A stretch of DNA of 44,440 bases from Acidobacteriota bacterium (GCA_022826195.1 JAJDVI010000084.1:1-44440), one strand, 5' to 3'. Positions 29,477 to 44,440 are shown, counted from the stretch's first letter. Notes: generated by a model from the sequence alone, not told the origin. Numbers and translations are program-made.

Positions 29477-31015
29477 TCAGCGGACAAGAAAAACGCCGGG
29501 GCGCGCGCCGGTGACGGCGCCGTCCGCGAACACGGTTTCACCCCCGACCAGGACCCGGTGGATCCCGACAGAGAGTTCATGGGGCGCCTCGGGCGTCGCC
29601 CGGTCGGAAACCGTCTCCGGGTCGAACAGGACGAGGTCCGCCACCATTCCGGGAGCGATCCGGCCCCGGTCCCCGAAGCCCATGTGGTCGGCAGCAAGCG
29701 AAGTCATCCGCCGCACGGCCTCTTCGAGGCTGAGGATTCCCCGCTCGCGGACGAACTGCCGGAGCGCCCGCGGGAAGGAACCGAAACCGCGGGGATGGGC
29801 GCCGAAGAGGGCCCCGTCGGTGGACAGGTTGGCGTGTTCCCAGGCGAAGAGGGCGGCGATGTCGTCCTCGGCCATGCTGGTCGCGATCACCGTTTCGACG
29901 CGGGTTCCGGGTTCCAGATCCGGATCGGCGCGCATCGCCTCCGCCCGCTGGATCAGCTCGAGAAGGGTGACGGCGGGCTCCTCCCCGCGCTCCTCCGCGA
30001 TGCTGGCGAGGGTGCGGCCGGCATAGGCGGGCTCCGGCGCATAGGTCGGAATCAGGATGCCCTCGGGGAGGGCCATCTGGGAGACCACGAACCGCGACTC
30101 CTCCAGATCGGTGAAGTCCCGCTCGGGGAACATCACGGTGAGGGTGGACTGCCAGTAGGGATAGGGATAGACGTCCAGCGTGATGTCCACTCCGGCGGCG
30201 CGGGCTTCCTCCAGCCGGCCGATGAAGCGCGGCACTTCCCCCCAGAGGCTCTGGAGCGCCAGCTTCGCGTGGGTGACCTGGACCGGCATTCCGGTCTCCT
30301 CGCCGATCCGGATGATCTCCTCGACCGCCTCCCAGAACCAGCGGTCCTCGCTGCGCAGGTGGCTGAGATAGCGGCCACCGGCATCGGCGGCCACCTGGGC
30401 CAGCGCCACCACCTCCTCGGTCGCCGAGTAGATCCCGGGGTCGTACTCGAGACCGGTGCTCAGGCCGAGCGCCCCGGCGGCGAGATCCGCTTCGAGAAGG
30501 CGCGCCATCGCGGCGATTTCCTCCGGAATGGCCTCGCGGCGGAAGTCCTCGCCCATGACCAGTTCCCGGAAGGTGTTGTGGCCCGCGTAGCTGGCCACGT
30601 TCACGGTCGCCGGGGACGCCTCGAAACGGGCGCGGAAGTCGGCCAGCGGATGGTGCGAGCCGCCGTCCTGTCCCACCACCAGGGTCGTGATCCCCTGGCT
30701 TACGGCGGCGGTGGCGTCGAGCCGCTCGAGGAGGTCGAAATCGGCGTGGCTGTGGGTGTCGATGAACCCCGGCGCCAGCGCCAGGCCTCCCGCATCGATC
30801 ACGGTGTCTCCGGATAACGGTGCGGCACCCGCGCCCACCTCCGCGATCCGCCCGTCCACGACGCGAACGGTTCCGGAAACGGCCGGGGTGCCGTCGCCGT
30901 CCACGATGCGGGCGTTCGTGATGGCCAGCCCGGGAGGCCCGCTGGGGCCGCATCCGGCAAGGGCCAGCGCCAGCCCCGCCAGCGCAAGCGCGACGCCACG
31001 CTTTCGGCGGATCAT
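29477..31015 (-). CDS. D-aminoacylase-like amidohydrolase lipoprotein
   Basis: A 512-aa protein. The signal peptide ends in a lipobox (LALAGC, Cys22). An amidohydrolase beta-sandwich and barrel follows: LAITNARIVDGDGTPAVSG, then APGFIDTHSHADFD with metal ligands H88 and H90, YAGHNTFRELVMGED, GALGLSTGLEYDPG, YLSHLRSED and VQVTHAKL. The C-terminal GRIAPGMVADLVLFDPETV returns to the beta-sandwich. This is the pattern of N-acyl-D-amino-acid deacylases. It should act in the periplasm or at the surface on N-acylated D-amino acids or related amides; exact substrate unknown. It precedes the FKBP gene by 8 bases. Confidence 0.9.
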   Translation of the reverse strand: MIRRKRGVALALAGLALALAGCGPSGPPGLAITNARIVDGDGTPAVSGTVRVVDGRIAEVGAGAAPLSGDTVIDAGGLALAPGFIDTHSHADFDLLERLDATAAVSQGITTLVVGQDGGSHHPLADFRARFEASPATVNVASYAGHNTFRELVMGEDFRREAIPEEIAAMARLLEADLAAGALGLSTGLEYDPGIYSATEEVVALAQVAADAGGRYLSHLRSEDRWFWEAVEEIIRIGEETGMPVQVTHAKLALQSLWGEVPRFIGRLEEARAAGVDITLDVYPYPYWQSTLTVMFPERDFTDLEESRFVVSQMALPEGILIPTYAPEPAYAGRTLASIAEERGEEPAVTLLELIQRAEAMRADPDLEPGTRVETVIATSMAEDDIAALFAWEHANLSTDGALFGAHPRGFGSFPRALRQFVRERGILSLEEAVRRMTSLAADHMGFGDRGRIAPGMVADLVLFDPETVSDRATPEAPHELSVGIHRVLVGGETVFADGAVTGARPGVFLVR

Positions 31016-31053
31016 CTCGGTTCCGGCTCCGTCGGCGGAAGGTACCAGACCGA

Positions 31054-31073
31054 TCGGAGCGCCGGCGCTCCGA
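31054..31073. terminator. 20-bp perfect palindrome after trxA
   Basis: TCGGAGCGCCGGCGCTCCGA is a perfect 20-base palindrome, 4 bases beyond the thioredoxin stop (minus strand) and about 40 bases before the amidohydrolase ATG. It has no T-tract. Its GGCGCTCCGAGCC part matches the REP-like family tail, so it may be a REP derivative used as a terminator or mRNA-stabilising hairpin. Confidence 0.5.
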
Positions 31074-31076
31074 GCC

Positions 31077-31406
31077 CTACCCGATCAGCGCCTCGAGGCG
31101 GGCCGCCAGGTTGGCCTTCGACTGGACTCCCACGATCTGGCCGACCACCTCGCCCTTGTGGAAGAAGAGCAGGGTCGGGATCGAGCGGACCCGGAACTTC
31201 TCGGCGATCCGGGGTTCGTCGTCGACGTTCACCTTGCCGATCACCGCCCGGCCGTCGAAGTCCTCGGCCAGTTCCGAAATCGCCGGCGCGATCATCCGGC
31301 AGGGGCCGCACCACTCGGCCCAGAAATCCACCAGGCTTGGCTGGTCGCCGCCCACCGTCTGGTCGAAATTGTCGCTTGTCAATTCCAGCGCCTTGCCATC
31401 GGTCAT
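31077..31406 (-). CDS. trxA: Thioredoxin
   Basis: A 109-aa classical thioredoxin with the active site WAEWCGPCRMIAP and the cis-Pro loop RSIPTLLFF. The overall length is as in E. coli TrxA. Strand and helix order is complete (LTSDNFDQTV, then PSLVDFWAEWC, GKVNVDDEPRIAEKFRV, GEVVGQIVGV). ATG 31406 is chosen because it gives the standard N-terminus; an upstream in-frame start at 31439 would add 11 residues. It is a cytosolic disulfide reductant. It is divergent from the CDF gene. Confidence 0.96.
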   Translation of the reverse strand: MTDGKALELTSDNFDQTVGGDQPSLVDFWAEWCGPCRMIAPAISELAEDFDGRAVIGKVNVDDEPRIAEKFRVRSIPTLLFFHKGEVVGQIVGVQSKANLAARLEALIG

Positions 31407-31622
31407 ACTTGGGTTTACTCCGGGGAATGGGTCCGACACCGGCGGTGTCAGTCAGGGATCGGTTTCCATTCTAGCCGGTGCCCTGAAGAGCCTGTGGAGA
31501 GCGTGAAACGGCATTCGAACGCCGCTGCATCCCGCCTGAATCGCGCGCCCGCGAGCCGCTCACGCCACTTTCGGAACCGGCCGTTGGGCGATACTTAGCG
31601 AAGTACCAGAGAACACAGGGTT

Positions 31623-32549
31623 ATGTCGCATCACCATCACCACGACGCGCTGGCCCCTGCACACGGCGGGAAATTGCCTTCGCGGTGGGCGCTGGGCGCC
31701 GCCCTCATCTGCACGCTGACGATCGCGGTCGCCGAGTTCGTGGGAGGCATCCTCGCGAACAGCCTCGCCCTCCAGGGCGATGCCGGACACATGCTGAGCG
31801 ACGCCGCGGCGCTCGGTGTTTCGTTTCTCGCGGCCTGGCTGGCTACCCGGCCGATGACCGCCCGCCGCACGTTCGGGTTCCACCGGGCCGAGGTGCTGGC
31901 GGCGCTCCTGAACTCGGTGTTCCTGCTGGGGATCGCCGGCTGGGTCGGCACCCGCGCGCTCGGCCGGCTGGGCGAGCCCGTCGAGGTGTCCGCCGTACCG
32001 GTTCTCATCATCGCGATCATCGGCCTGATCGTGAACCTCGTCGCCCTGAAGGTCCTGGGCCACCACCAGCACAGCAACCTGAACATCCGGGGCGCCTTCC
32101 TGCACGTGCTCGGGGACACGCTCGGTTCTGCCGGGGTCATCGTCTCGGCCATCGTCATCTACTTCACCAACTGGACGACGGTGGACTCCCTCGTTTCGCT
32201 CGGCATTGCCGGCCTGCTCGTCCTCTCGGGAACGCGGCTGCTGCGCGACAGCATTTCGGTGCTGATGCTCGCCACCCCGGCCAACGTGGACGGCGAGGCG
32301 GTGCGTTCCGGGCTGCTTTCCCTGCCGGGCGTCCTCGGAATCCACGATCTCCACATCTGGACGGTGAACAGCGGTTTCGTCTCGCTCAGTTGCCACGCGG
32401 ACATCGAGGCCAACACCCCGACGGACGTCATTCTGAAGAGCGCTACCCAACTGCTGCGCGAGCGGTTCGGCATCCGCCACGTCACGATCCAGCCGGAGGT
32501 CACCCGGGTCCACGGAGACGCCGACTCTTGCCAGATCCTCGCGACCTGA
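31623..32549 (+). CDS. czcD: Cation diffusion facilitator (zinc/cadmium/cobalt exporter)
   Basis: A 308-aa CDF-family antiporter of the CzcD/ZitB group. A His-rich N-terminus (MSHHHHHD) precedes six membrane helices. Transport-site residues are in GDAGHMLSDAAAL (H56, D60) and FLHVLGDTLGSAG (H161, D165). A short His loop (LGHHQHSN) lies between helices IV and V. The C-terminal cytoplasmic domain ends with IHDLHIWTVNSGFVSLSCHADI and FGIRHVTIQPE, the usual CDF regulatory fold. It exports Zn(II) or a similar divalent metal by proton exchange. Which metal cannot be told. The next gene's start overlaps its 3' end. Confidence 0.93.
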   Translation: MSHHHHHDALAPAHGGKLPSRWALGAALICTLTIAVAEFVGGILANSLALQGDAGHMLSDAAALGVSFLAAWLATRPMTARRTFGFHRAEVLAALLNSVFLLGIAGWVGTRALGRLGEPVEVSAVPVLIIAIIGLIVNLVALKVLGHHQHSNLNIRGAFLHVLGDTLGSAGVIVSAIVIYFTNWTTVDSLVSLGIAGLLVLSGTRLLRDSISVLMLATPANVDGEAVRSGLLSLPGVLGIHDLHIWTVNSGFVSLSCHADIEANTPTDVILKSATQLLRERFGIRHVTIQPEVTRVHGDADSCQILAT

Positions 32550-35035
32550 CGAGGGGGGCGCCCTTCGTCGCCGCCCTGGCAGGTCTCCTGTGCGCGGCGT
32601 CCAGCGCGGGCGCCCAGATGAGCACCCTGCGCTACCCGGCGGTGGCCGGAGGACAGATCAGGGTCGAGAACTACCTGGTTCCCCGCGTCACGTCGTGGCC
32701 GGCGTATCCCGCCTGGTCTCCCGACGGGAGCGAGATCGCGTTCGCCCTCGACGGCCGTCTCTGGGTGATGCCGGCGGCCGGCGGGGACGCGCGCCAACTG
32801 ACCGGCGGCCCCGAGGACGCGGAGCCCGCCTACGACTTCGAACCGGACTGGTCCCCCGATGGCGGATCGGTGTTCTTCTCCCGCGACACCGACGGGAATC
32901 TGGACATCTGGCGGGTGGAGCGCGGGGGAGGGACGCCCGAGCGCCTCACCAGCCATCCCGCGATGGACTTCCACCCGCGGGCCGCCGGCGGCGGGTCCGT
33001 CGTCTACTCCGCGGCGCAGTCCGGCAGTTTCGACATCCGGATGGTCGGCCCCGACGGGTCGGACACCCTGGTCTGGGGCGGTGATTCCAACGAGATCCAG
33101 CCGGACCCCGGACCGGGTTTCGGCGCGGGACTCCCGGGAGGCTTCCTGGTGGCCGTGTCCAACCGGTCGAACCATCCCGGCACCGGGGGGATCTTCCGCA
33201 TCGAGGGGCAGGGCGACTACCAGGAACTCCACGTCGAGGAGACGACCTTCCGGACCCGTCCCGCGGTGTCCCCCGACGGAAGCTTCATCGCCTTCGCGTC
33301 GGACATCCGGGGCAGCTACGACCTCTTCCTGCTGCCCGCGGACGGCGGCCTGCCCTTCCGGCTGACCCGCGACGAGTACTGGGACGAGAAGGACCCGGCG
33401 TGGTCCCCCGACGGGCAGGAGCTCGTGTTCACCACGAACCGGAACGGACATCCCGAACTCGAGGTGATCGGCGTGCACGGCGGCGGCTCCCGGCCGCTGC
33501 CGGTCACGGGGCTCGAGCGCGCCGGACCCGCCTGGGGCCGCCTGCGGGTCGCGCTGAGCGAGCCGGCGCGCGCCACCGTCATCGGGGCCGATGACCGGGC
33601 GCATGCGCCGCGCGGCGTCTTCCGCCGCATCGTCTCCTATACCGAGACCCACTACTTCCACGCCGCCGGGGAATTCACGGTGGAGTTGCCCCCGGGACCG
33701 GCCACGGTCCGGCTGAAGCGGGGAGTCGAGTTCCGGCCCTGGGAGCGGGAGGTCACCATCCGGTCCGGCGAGGAGTCGCGCCTCGAAGCGGAACTCGAAC
33801 GCTTCAGCGATCTGGGCGCGAGCGGCTGGATGTCCGGTGACACCCACGTTCACGACCTCCACGCGGGTGATCTGCGGATCACTCCCGCGGACCTCGTGGC
33901 GCAGGCCGAGGCCGAGGCGGTCGAGGTGATCCACGCGCTCATTCACGTGGACGGTTCGCGGACCATGGGCGACCCGGCCCGCTTCGTCGCCGGCCGGCAC
34001 CCGGCCTCCACGGAGACCGTGTTTCTCCGCTACGGCCAGGAATACCGGATGCCGTTCGGACACCGGACCTTCCTGAACCCCGAGCGTCTCTTCTATCCGC
34101 TCGCGACCGGAGTCCGGGGTACGGCGAGAGAGGCGCCTTTCCCGCCGCTCTTCGAGTACATCCGGCGCCTGAGGGCCGAGCAGGGAGAACAGGTCGTCGT
34201 GGGGATGCCGCACCCCTACTTCGCCTATCTCGCGGAAGGGGTCCGGTTCGACGGCGCCTCGCCCTCCGAGATCCCGCTCGACGCCGCGCTCGGCGTCGCC
34301 GACTTCTTCGACATCAACTGCATCCCGAGCTCGGAGACGGGGTCGGCGGCGATCTACGCGCGCCTGCAGAACGCGGGCTTCCGGCTCGCCGCCGCCGGCG
34401 GTTCGGACACCTTCTCCGACACCTCCCGCGATCCGCCGCTCGGCACCGGCCGGACGTACGTGCGGCTGCCGGACGGCGCCGGGCCGGACGCCTGGGCCCT
34501 CGCCCTCCGCGCCGGCCGGAGCTTCTCGACGAACGGGCCGCTGCTGGAACTGGACGTGGACGGTTTCGGGATGGGAGACGAGATCGGGCGCGAAGGCCCG
34601 GCGCGCCTGCCGGTCCGGGCGCGCGCCGTCTCCGCGGTGCCGATGGAACGGCTCATGGTCCTCGTGAACGGCGAGGTGTGGCGGGAAGCAACCGGTGACC
34701 CGGCTGCCGATCCCGTCGCCGGCTCGCCCTTCGAGCTCGAGATCTCCGGAGACCTCGAACTGGACGACAGCGCCTGGATCGCGGTGCGCGCCGAGGGGCC
34801 CCGATCGGTCTGGACCACCGACAGTTCGCTCTTCGCCCATTCCACCCCGGTGTACGTCGTGCTGGACGGCCGCGAGATCGTGGTCGAGGCCGACCGTCAG
34901 TACATGGAGGCCATGATCGCGGACTTCGGGGCCGCCATGGCTCGCCGCGACGACTGGCTGAACGACGCGCAACTCGAAACGGTGCTGTACGGCGTCGAGG
35001 AGGCGCTTCGCTCGCTCCGCCAGCGACCACGCTAG
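32528..35035 (+). CDS. Secreted TolB-propeller plus CehA/McbA-type metallohydrolase
   Basis: An 835-aa exported protein. TTG 32528 overlaps the CDF gene by 22 bases; it is the only start that gives the signal peptide (FVAALAGLLCAASSAGAQ). Residues about 45-350 are a TolB/WD40-like propeller (PAWSPDGSEIAFALDGRLWV, PDWSPDGGSVFFSRDTDGNLD, PAVSPDGSFIAFASD, PAWSPDGQELVFTTNRNGHPE). A small Ig-like region follows, then a CehA/McbA PHP-like domain (about 435-750) with the metal motif SGDTHVHDLHAGD, VIHALIHVDGS, GMPHPYFAYL and LAAAGGSDTF. This is the architecture of CehA-type hydrolases such as the carbaryl hydrolase relatives. The substrate is unknown. Confidence 0.83.
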   Translation: MPDPRDLTRGAPFVAALAGLLCAASSAGAQMSTLRYPAVAGGQIRVENYLVPRVTSWPAYPAWSPDGSEIAFALDGRLWVMPAAGGDARQLTGGPEDAEPAYDFEPDWSPDGGSVFFSRDTDGNLDIWRVERGGGTPERLTSHPAMDFHPRAAGGGSVVYSAAQSGSFDIRMVGPDGSDTLVWGGDSNEIQPDPGPGFGAGLPGGFLVAVSNRSNHPGTGGIFRIEGQGDYQELHVEETTFRTRPAVSPDGSFIAFASDIRGSYDLFLLPADGGLPFRLTRDEYWDEKDPAWSPDGQELVFTTNRNGHPELEVIGVHGGGSRPLPVTGLERAGPAWGRLRVALSEPARATVIGADDRAHAPRGVFRRIVSYTETHYFHAAGEFTVELPPGPATVRLKRGVEFRPWEREVTIRSGEESRLEAELERFSDLGASGWMSGDTHVHDLHAGDLRITPADLVAQAEAEAVEVIHALIHVDGSRTMGDPARFVAGRHPASTETVFLRYGQEYRMPFGHRTFLNPERLFYPLATGVRGTAREAPFPPLFEYIRRLRAEQGEQVVVGMPHPYFAYLAEGVRFDGASPSEIPLDAALGVADFFDINCIPSSETGSAAIYARLQNAGFRLAAAGGSDTFSDTSRDPPLGTGRTYVRLPDGAGPDAWALALRAGRSFSTNGPLLELDVDGFGMGDEIGREGPARLPVRARAVSAVPMERLMVLVNGEVWREATGDPAADPVAGSPFELEISGDLELDDSAWIAVRAEGPRSVWTTDSSLFAHSTPVYVVLDGREIVVEADRQYMEAMIADFGAAMARRDDWLNDAQLETVLYGVEEALRSLRQRPR

Positions 35036-35052
35036 CGGCATCGCGGGGCACC

Positions 35053-36444
35053 GTGTCCCTTCTGGTTGCCGACGTAGCCGTCGTCGGCGGCGGCCCTGCC
35101 GGATCGCTGGCGGCCCGCCAACTCGCCACCGTCGGTCTCGACGTGGTGCTCGTGCACCAGCCCCGGAGGCAGCGGCAGCACCTCGGAGAGAGCCTGTCGG
35201 CCTCGGCGCCGCGCCTGCTGGCCTCCTACGGGCTGGAGTTGCCGCCGTCCGTCTACGAGCCGCGGCCATCCGATCACTTCGTCCGCTGGGGCGGGCGCGA
35301 AGACCGGATCGCCGCCCAGCCCGCAGCGGGAGACGGTGAGGGTCAGCGGCTCGTCCGCCGCGACCGCCTCGACGACTGGGCGCTCGCCGGCGCCGGGAGC
35401 GCTGGAGTGCGGGTTGTCGAAGGGTCGGCGACAACTGCCGCGGATGGATTGGTGGTCCGGAGGCAGGACCAGGACGAACTGCACGTCGCCGCCCGGGCGC
35501 TCGTGGACGCTTCGGGCCGGAGCGGGGTCCTGACCCGGCAGGACCGCGACCGGCCCGGCTTCCGGACCACGGCGCTGACCGCGCACTTCGCTCCCGGCGA
35601 ACGGGAGGGAACGCTGATCGAGTCCTTTCCGGACGGCTGGGTCTGGAGCGCCCCGGTGGTCGGCGGCCGCCGGGACGTGACGGTGATGCTCGATGCGGCA
35701 GATGCCGGCAGGGCGGAGGAACGCTTCCGGGAAGCGGTCCGCGAGGTGGATCTCGGTGGGTTCGTCGCCGGCGACCTCCTGACGCCGGTGCGGGCGGCGG
35801 ACGTGACGCCGTACCGGCTGCGGTCCACCGCAACCGCTGAGGGCTGCCCGCTGGTCGCGGTCGGCGACGCGGCGAGCGCCCTTGACCCGCTCTCGGGGCT
35901 CGGGACGATGAAGGCGATGGACTCCGGCCTCACGGCGGCCGTCGTGCTGCGTACGGTGCTCGAACGGCCCCGCGACGCCGGGCTGGCGCTCGCGTTCCAC
36001 TCTGCCAAGGAACACGGCCTCGCGGTTGAGGCGGAGGACCGGATCGCCGGGTTCTACGCCGAGGAAGCGCGCTTCGCCGGGCGACCGTTCTGGCGCCGGC
36101 GTTCCCGGAAGCGACCGCCGGCTCCCCACCGGCCGCGGCTCCCCGAGGATGGCCTGCTGAAGCCGGCCGCGGGCGCCCGGGTCGAAACCCGGGGAGTCCT
36201 GCAAGGCGACTGGATCGTTCCCGCGGACGTGGTGATTCTCCCCGGCCGACTCCGCCCCGCGCACAAGGTCGCGGGCATCGCGCTCGCCGAGCTGTTTCGG
36301 GCGGTGGGCGCGCGGGGAGGGATCCGCCGGACGCTCCGGGAGTTCCCGGCGCCGCAGCCGGCAGTGCGGACCGCGCTCGCCTGGCTGGTCGGGGAGCGTT
36401 TTCTGATCCCGGGCGCTCCCGGCGCCCCCGGCGGCGCGGACTGA
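35053..36444 (+). CDS. FAD-dependent oxidoreductase, halogenase-like
   Basis: A 463-aa flavoprotein. The FAD Rossmann motif is VVGGGPAGSLAA (G12, G14, G17), and the second FAD motif is VAVGDAASALDPLSGLGTMKAM (about 268-289). HLGESLSASAPRLL near 43-56 and the GWVWSAP block (W196, W198, P201) match the GESL and W-x-W-x-[IA]-P signatures of flavin-dependent halogenases and of their LodB-like relatives. The halogenase Lys is not obvious, so the enzyme could halogenate a carrier-bound or free substrate, or belong to a quinone-cofactor or reductase branch. It starts 17 bases after the CehA-like gene and precedes a PhyH-like oxygenase and a polyketide synthase. That makes a tailoring role for a polyketide attractive but unproven. 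Confidence 0.8.
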   Translation: MSLLVADVAVVGGGPAGSLAARQLATVGLDVVLVHQPRRQRQHLGESLSASAPRLLASYGLELPPSVYEPRPSDHFVRWGGREDRIAAQPAAGDGEGQRLVRRDRLDDWALAGAGSAGVRVVEGSATTAADGLVVRRQDQDELHVAARALVDASGRSGVLTRQDRDRPGFRTTALTAHFAPGEREGTLIESFPDGWVWSAPVVGGRRDVTVMLDAADAGRAEERFREAVREVDLGGFVAGDLLTPVRAADVTPYRLRSTATAEGCPLVAVGDAASALDPLSGLGTMKAMDSGLTAAVVLRTVLERPRDAGLALAFHSAKEHGLAVEAEDRIAGFYAEEARFAGRPFWRRRSRKRPPAPHRPRLPEDGLLKPAAGARVETRGVLQGDWIVPADVVILPGRLRPAHKVAGIALAELFRAVGARGGIRRTLREFPAPQPAVRTALAWLVGERFLIPGAPGAPGGAD

Positions 36445-36639
36445 GCGCCTCGAGGTCACCGCGATCGGCCGGCCGAGGGTATCTTTCCCGGCCCCCCTGC
36501 GATCACAATTGGAGTCCTGATTGCCGATGGGACATCCAAGACTTCACCCGTCTCGACACCTCCCGGGATCCGGACGCCGGGGTTGCTCTTCGCGAAACCC
36601 ACGCACTCGAGCCGGCGCCGAACCAGGGCGCTTGCCCTC

Positions 36640-37611
36640 ATGACCCGGCATCCCTTCGACTGCGATTTTCGGGTTACCCCCGAGCAGAAGATCCAGTTCC
36701 AGCGCGACGGGTGCGTCAGGCTGGACGGATTCCTGAACGGCCAGGTACTCCGGATGCTCCGTGATCGGGTGGAAGTCGAGATGCATCGAGAGACGGACAA
36801 CTCGACGACCCCCGCCCTCTACCGGGTGAACTACGACGTCGAAGGCGACAAGGAAGGCGTTTTCAATCTGCTGGCGCGCCGTTACTTCCGGCAGGCGTTG
36901 ACGGATCTGACGGACAACGATCTCTTCTTTACGGGCGAACAGATCTTCGAAGTCGAGCAGAACGCCGACATCGGATCGACCTGGCATGTCGGCGTGGACA
37001 GTTTCGGCTTTCAGCACTCGAATGAGTTCGGTTGCACGCTCTGGGCGCCACTGCAACCGGTGAACGCACGCGGGCAACGGGGAGGAATGGCTTACGTTCC
37101 TCAACACGTCATTTCGGGAGAATGGGTTTTCGAACAGATCGAGCCGGCCCTGGTCTCCACACTCAGGGCCAAGGAGAAAGCGGGCATCAGGACGAGTTCC
37201 TTCGACTACGTGTCCATGCGCCACGGCGTCCTCAATTCGCCGGCGATGCGGGAGATCCTCGAGAACCTGTGCATCGAGGACGACTTCGAGCCCGGCGACG
37301 AGCTTCTGTTCAACAAGATGGTCGTCCATCGAGGCGTGGCGCTCGAAGAGGGTCCCCTTGCCAAGCGCACGGCCTATGTGATGCGTTTCGTCGAGGCCGG
37401 CTCGCACTACGACCTGCAGCGAGCGCGAAATCTCGACTATCCCACCCAGCGGTACCGGACAGGCCTTCTCACATACAAGCCCCTCACGCGTCAGCCCATC
37501 GAAATGGCGGAAGCCGGAGCAGCGGACGGTGATCTCATTGCGGAGTGTGCGTACTTCGGTGAACCCGGCCGTCGAACGCTCCGCCGTGAGCGGCGCTCCG
37601 ATAGCGCGTAG
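36640..37611 (+). CDS. PhyH-like Fe(II)/2-oxoglutarate dioxygenase candidate
   Basis: A 323-aa protein resembling phytanoyl-CoA dioxygenase-family (PhyH) enzymes. FQRDGCVRLDGFL opens the fold. The central block TWHVGVDSFGFQHSNEFG, followed by TLWAPLQPVNARGQRGGMAYVPQHVISGEW, matches the jelly-roll core. The distal block DELLFNKMVVHRGVALEEGP carries the second His (H230) and R243 in AKRTAYVMRF carries the 2-oxoglutarate-binding Arg. The first metal motif is H116-V-G-V-D120 (HxxxD) rather than HxD, so metal binding may differ or use other residues. ATG 36640 is preferred; the open frame begins earlier. It lies 272 bases before the PKS and may tailor its product. Unrelated primary metabolism is an alternative. 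Confidence 0.7.
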   Translation: MTRHPFDCDFRVTPEQKIQFQRDGCVRLDGFLNGQVLRMLRDRVEVEMHRETDNSTTPALYRVNYDVEGDKEGVFNLLARRYFRQALTDLTDNDLFFTGEQIFEVEQNADIGSTWHVGVDSFGFQHSNEFGCTLWAPLQPVNARGQRGGMAYVPQHVISGEWVFEQIEPALVSTLRAKEKAGIRTSSFDYVSMRHGVLNSPAMREILENLCIEDDFEPGDELLFNKMVVHRGVALEEGPLAKRTAYVMRFVEAGSHYDLQRARNLDYPTQRYRTGLLTYKPLTRQPIEMAEAGAADGDLIAECAYFGEPGRRTLRRERRSDSA

Positions 37612-37883
37612 CCGCCGGTCTCGGCCCCCGGTTCCGCTGTCGGGCGGCCCCTTCCAGCGTCGTACACGACTGGATCCAGAACCCCGCCCGCGAGCCTGAC
37701 CACAGAGGCGGACCGCGCCGGCGAGCCGGGCTCCCGTCGCCCGGCAGAACCTGCGGGCGGATACGAGGGCGCAGATCGGTACCCTACGCGCCGTGATGCA
37801 GGGTGGGCTCGGCGGTATGAGTACCGCAAAATCCGTCCGATACCCCCGCCTACGGAGCCATCACTGATCGCCGGTCCACCCTG
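37612..37883. other. Gap upstream of PKS
   Basis: No gene is seen. It holds an imperfect REP-like trace near the PhyH stop (GAGCGGCGCTCCGATAGC) and no convincing promoter hexamers. A weak purine stretch but no strong ribosome binding site precedes the PKS ATG at 37884. Confidence 0.4.

Positions 37884-44440
<6,557 letters not shown>

Noticed and set aside
37612..37883. Possible small gene or leader peptide before the PKS
   Set aside because: No frame shows a convincing start, ribosome binding site or conserved-looking product.

Overview
The window is GC-rich, densely coded bacterial DNA. Most genes are intact, and successive genes repeatedly overlap by 4 bases (GTGA). Many start codons are GTG. 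Small stem-loop (REP-like) repeats lie between genes, and several secreted proteins carry lipoprotein signals. The gene order mfd, PpiC-like lipoprotein, surA, the REP-like repeats, and a single-module polyketide synthase with the domain order of the sponge-symbiont 'sup' synthases suggest an Acidobacteriota-like or similar Gram-negative marine or sponge-associated bacterium. That placement is inference; there is no rRNA or tRNA in the window to test it.

Layout. 1-1.4 kb: a decayed mazEF toxin-antitoxin pair and a frameshifted protein built of 8-residue repeats. 1.5-6.4 kb: a thioredoxin-like protein, a three-copy 84-bp repeat, a two-subunit ABC exporter and a FabZ/FabA-like hotdog protein. 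6.4-12.2 kb: three accessory segments (a secreted subtilase-like lipoprotein, an unknown 251-aa protein, and hipBA), each followed by a partial copy of the 3' end of the fabZ-like gene. 12.2-17 kb: an SdpI-family membrane protein, a secreted PQQ-type beta-propeller, a DprA-like plus phosphoribosyltransferase pair, an internally deleted vapC remnant, and an intact vapBC.

16.6-20.7 kb is a minus-strand operon of a TIG/SMP-30 propeller protein, an M20 peptidase, a class V aminotransferase and a DUF1499 protein. 20.8-26.7 kb holds housekeeping genes: a LOG-like protein, mfd, and two parvulin-type chaperones. 26.8-31.4 kb (minus strand) holds a BrnT/XRE toxin-antitoxin pair, moaA, a double-FKBP lipoprotein, a D-aminoacylase-like lipoprotein and thioredoxin. 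31.6-44.4 kb (plus strand) holds a CDF metal exporter, a TolB/CehA-type secreted metallohydrolase, a halogenase-like flavoprotein, a PhyH-like oxygenase, and a type I PKS (KS-AT-DH-MT-ER visible) that runs off the right edge.

The most unusual signals are the four fabZ-like 3' ends that bracket accessory cassettes, the stand-alone DprA-like/PRTase pair, and the PKS with two redox-enzyme neighbours. Several small accessory genes carry frameshifts while long core genes are intact. This looks more like real decay of toxin-antitoxin and accessory genes than uniform assembly error, but I cannot exclude local sequence errors.
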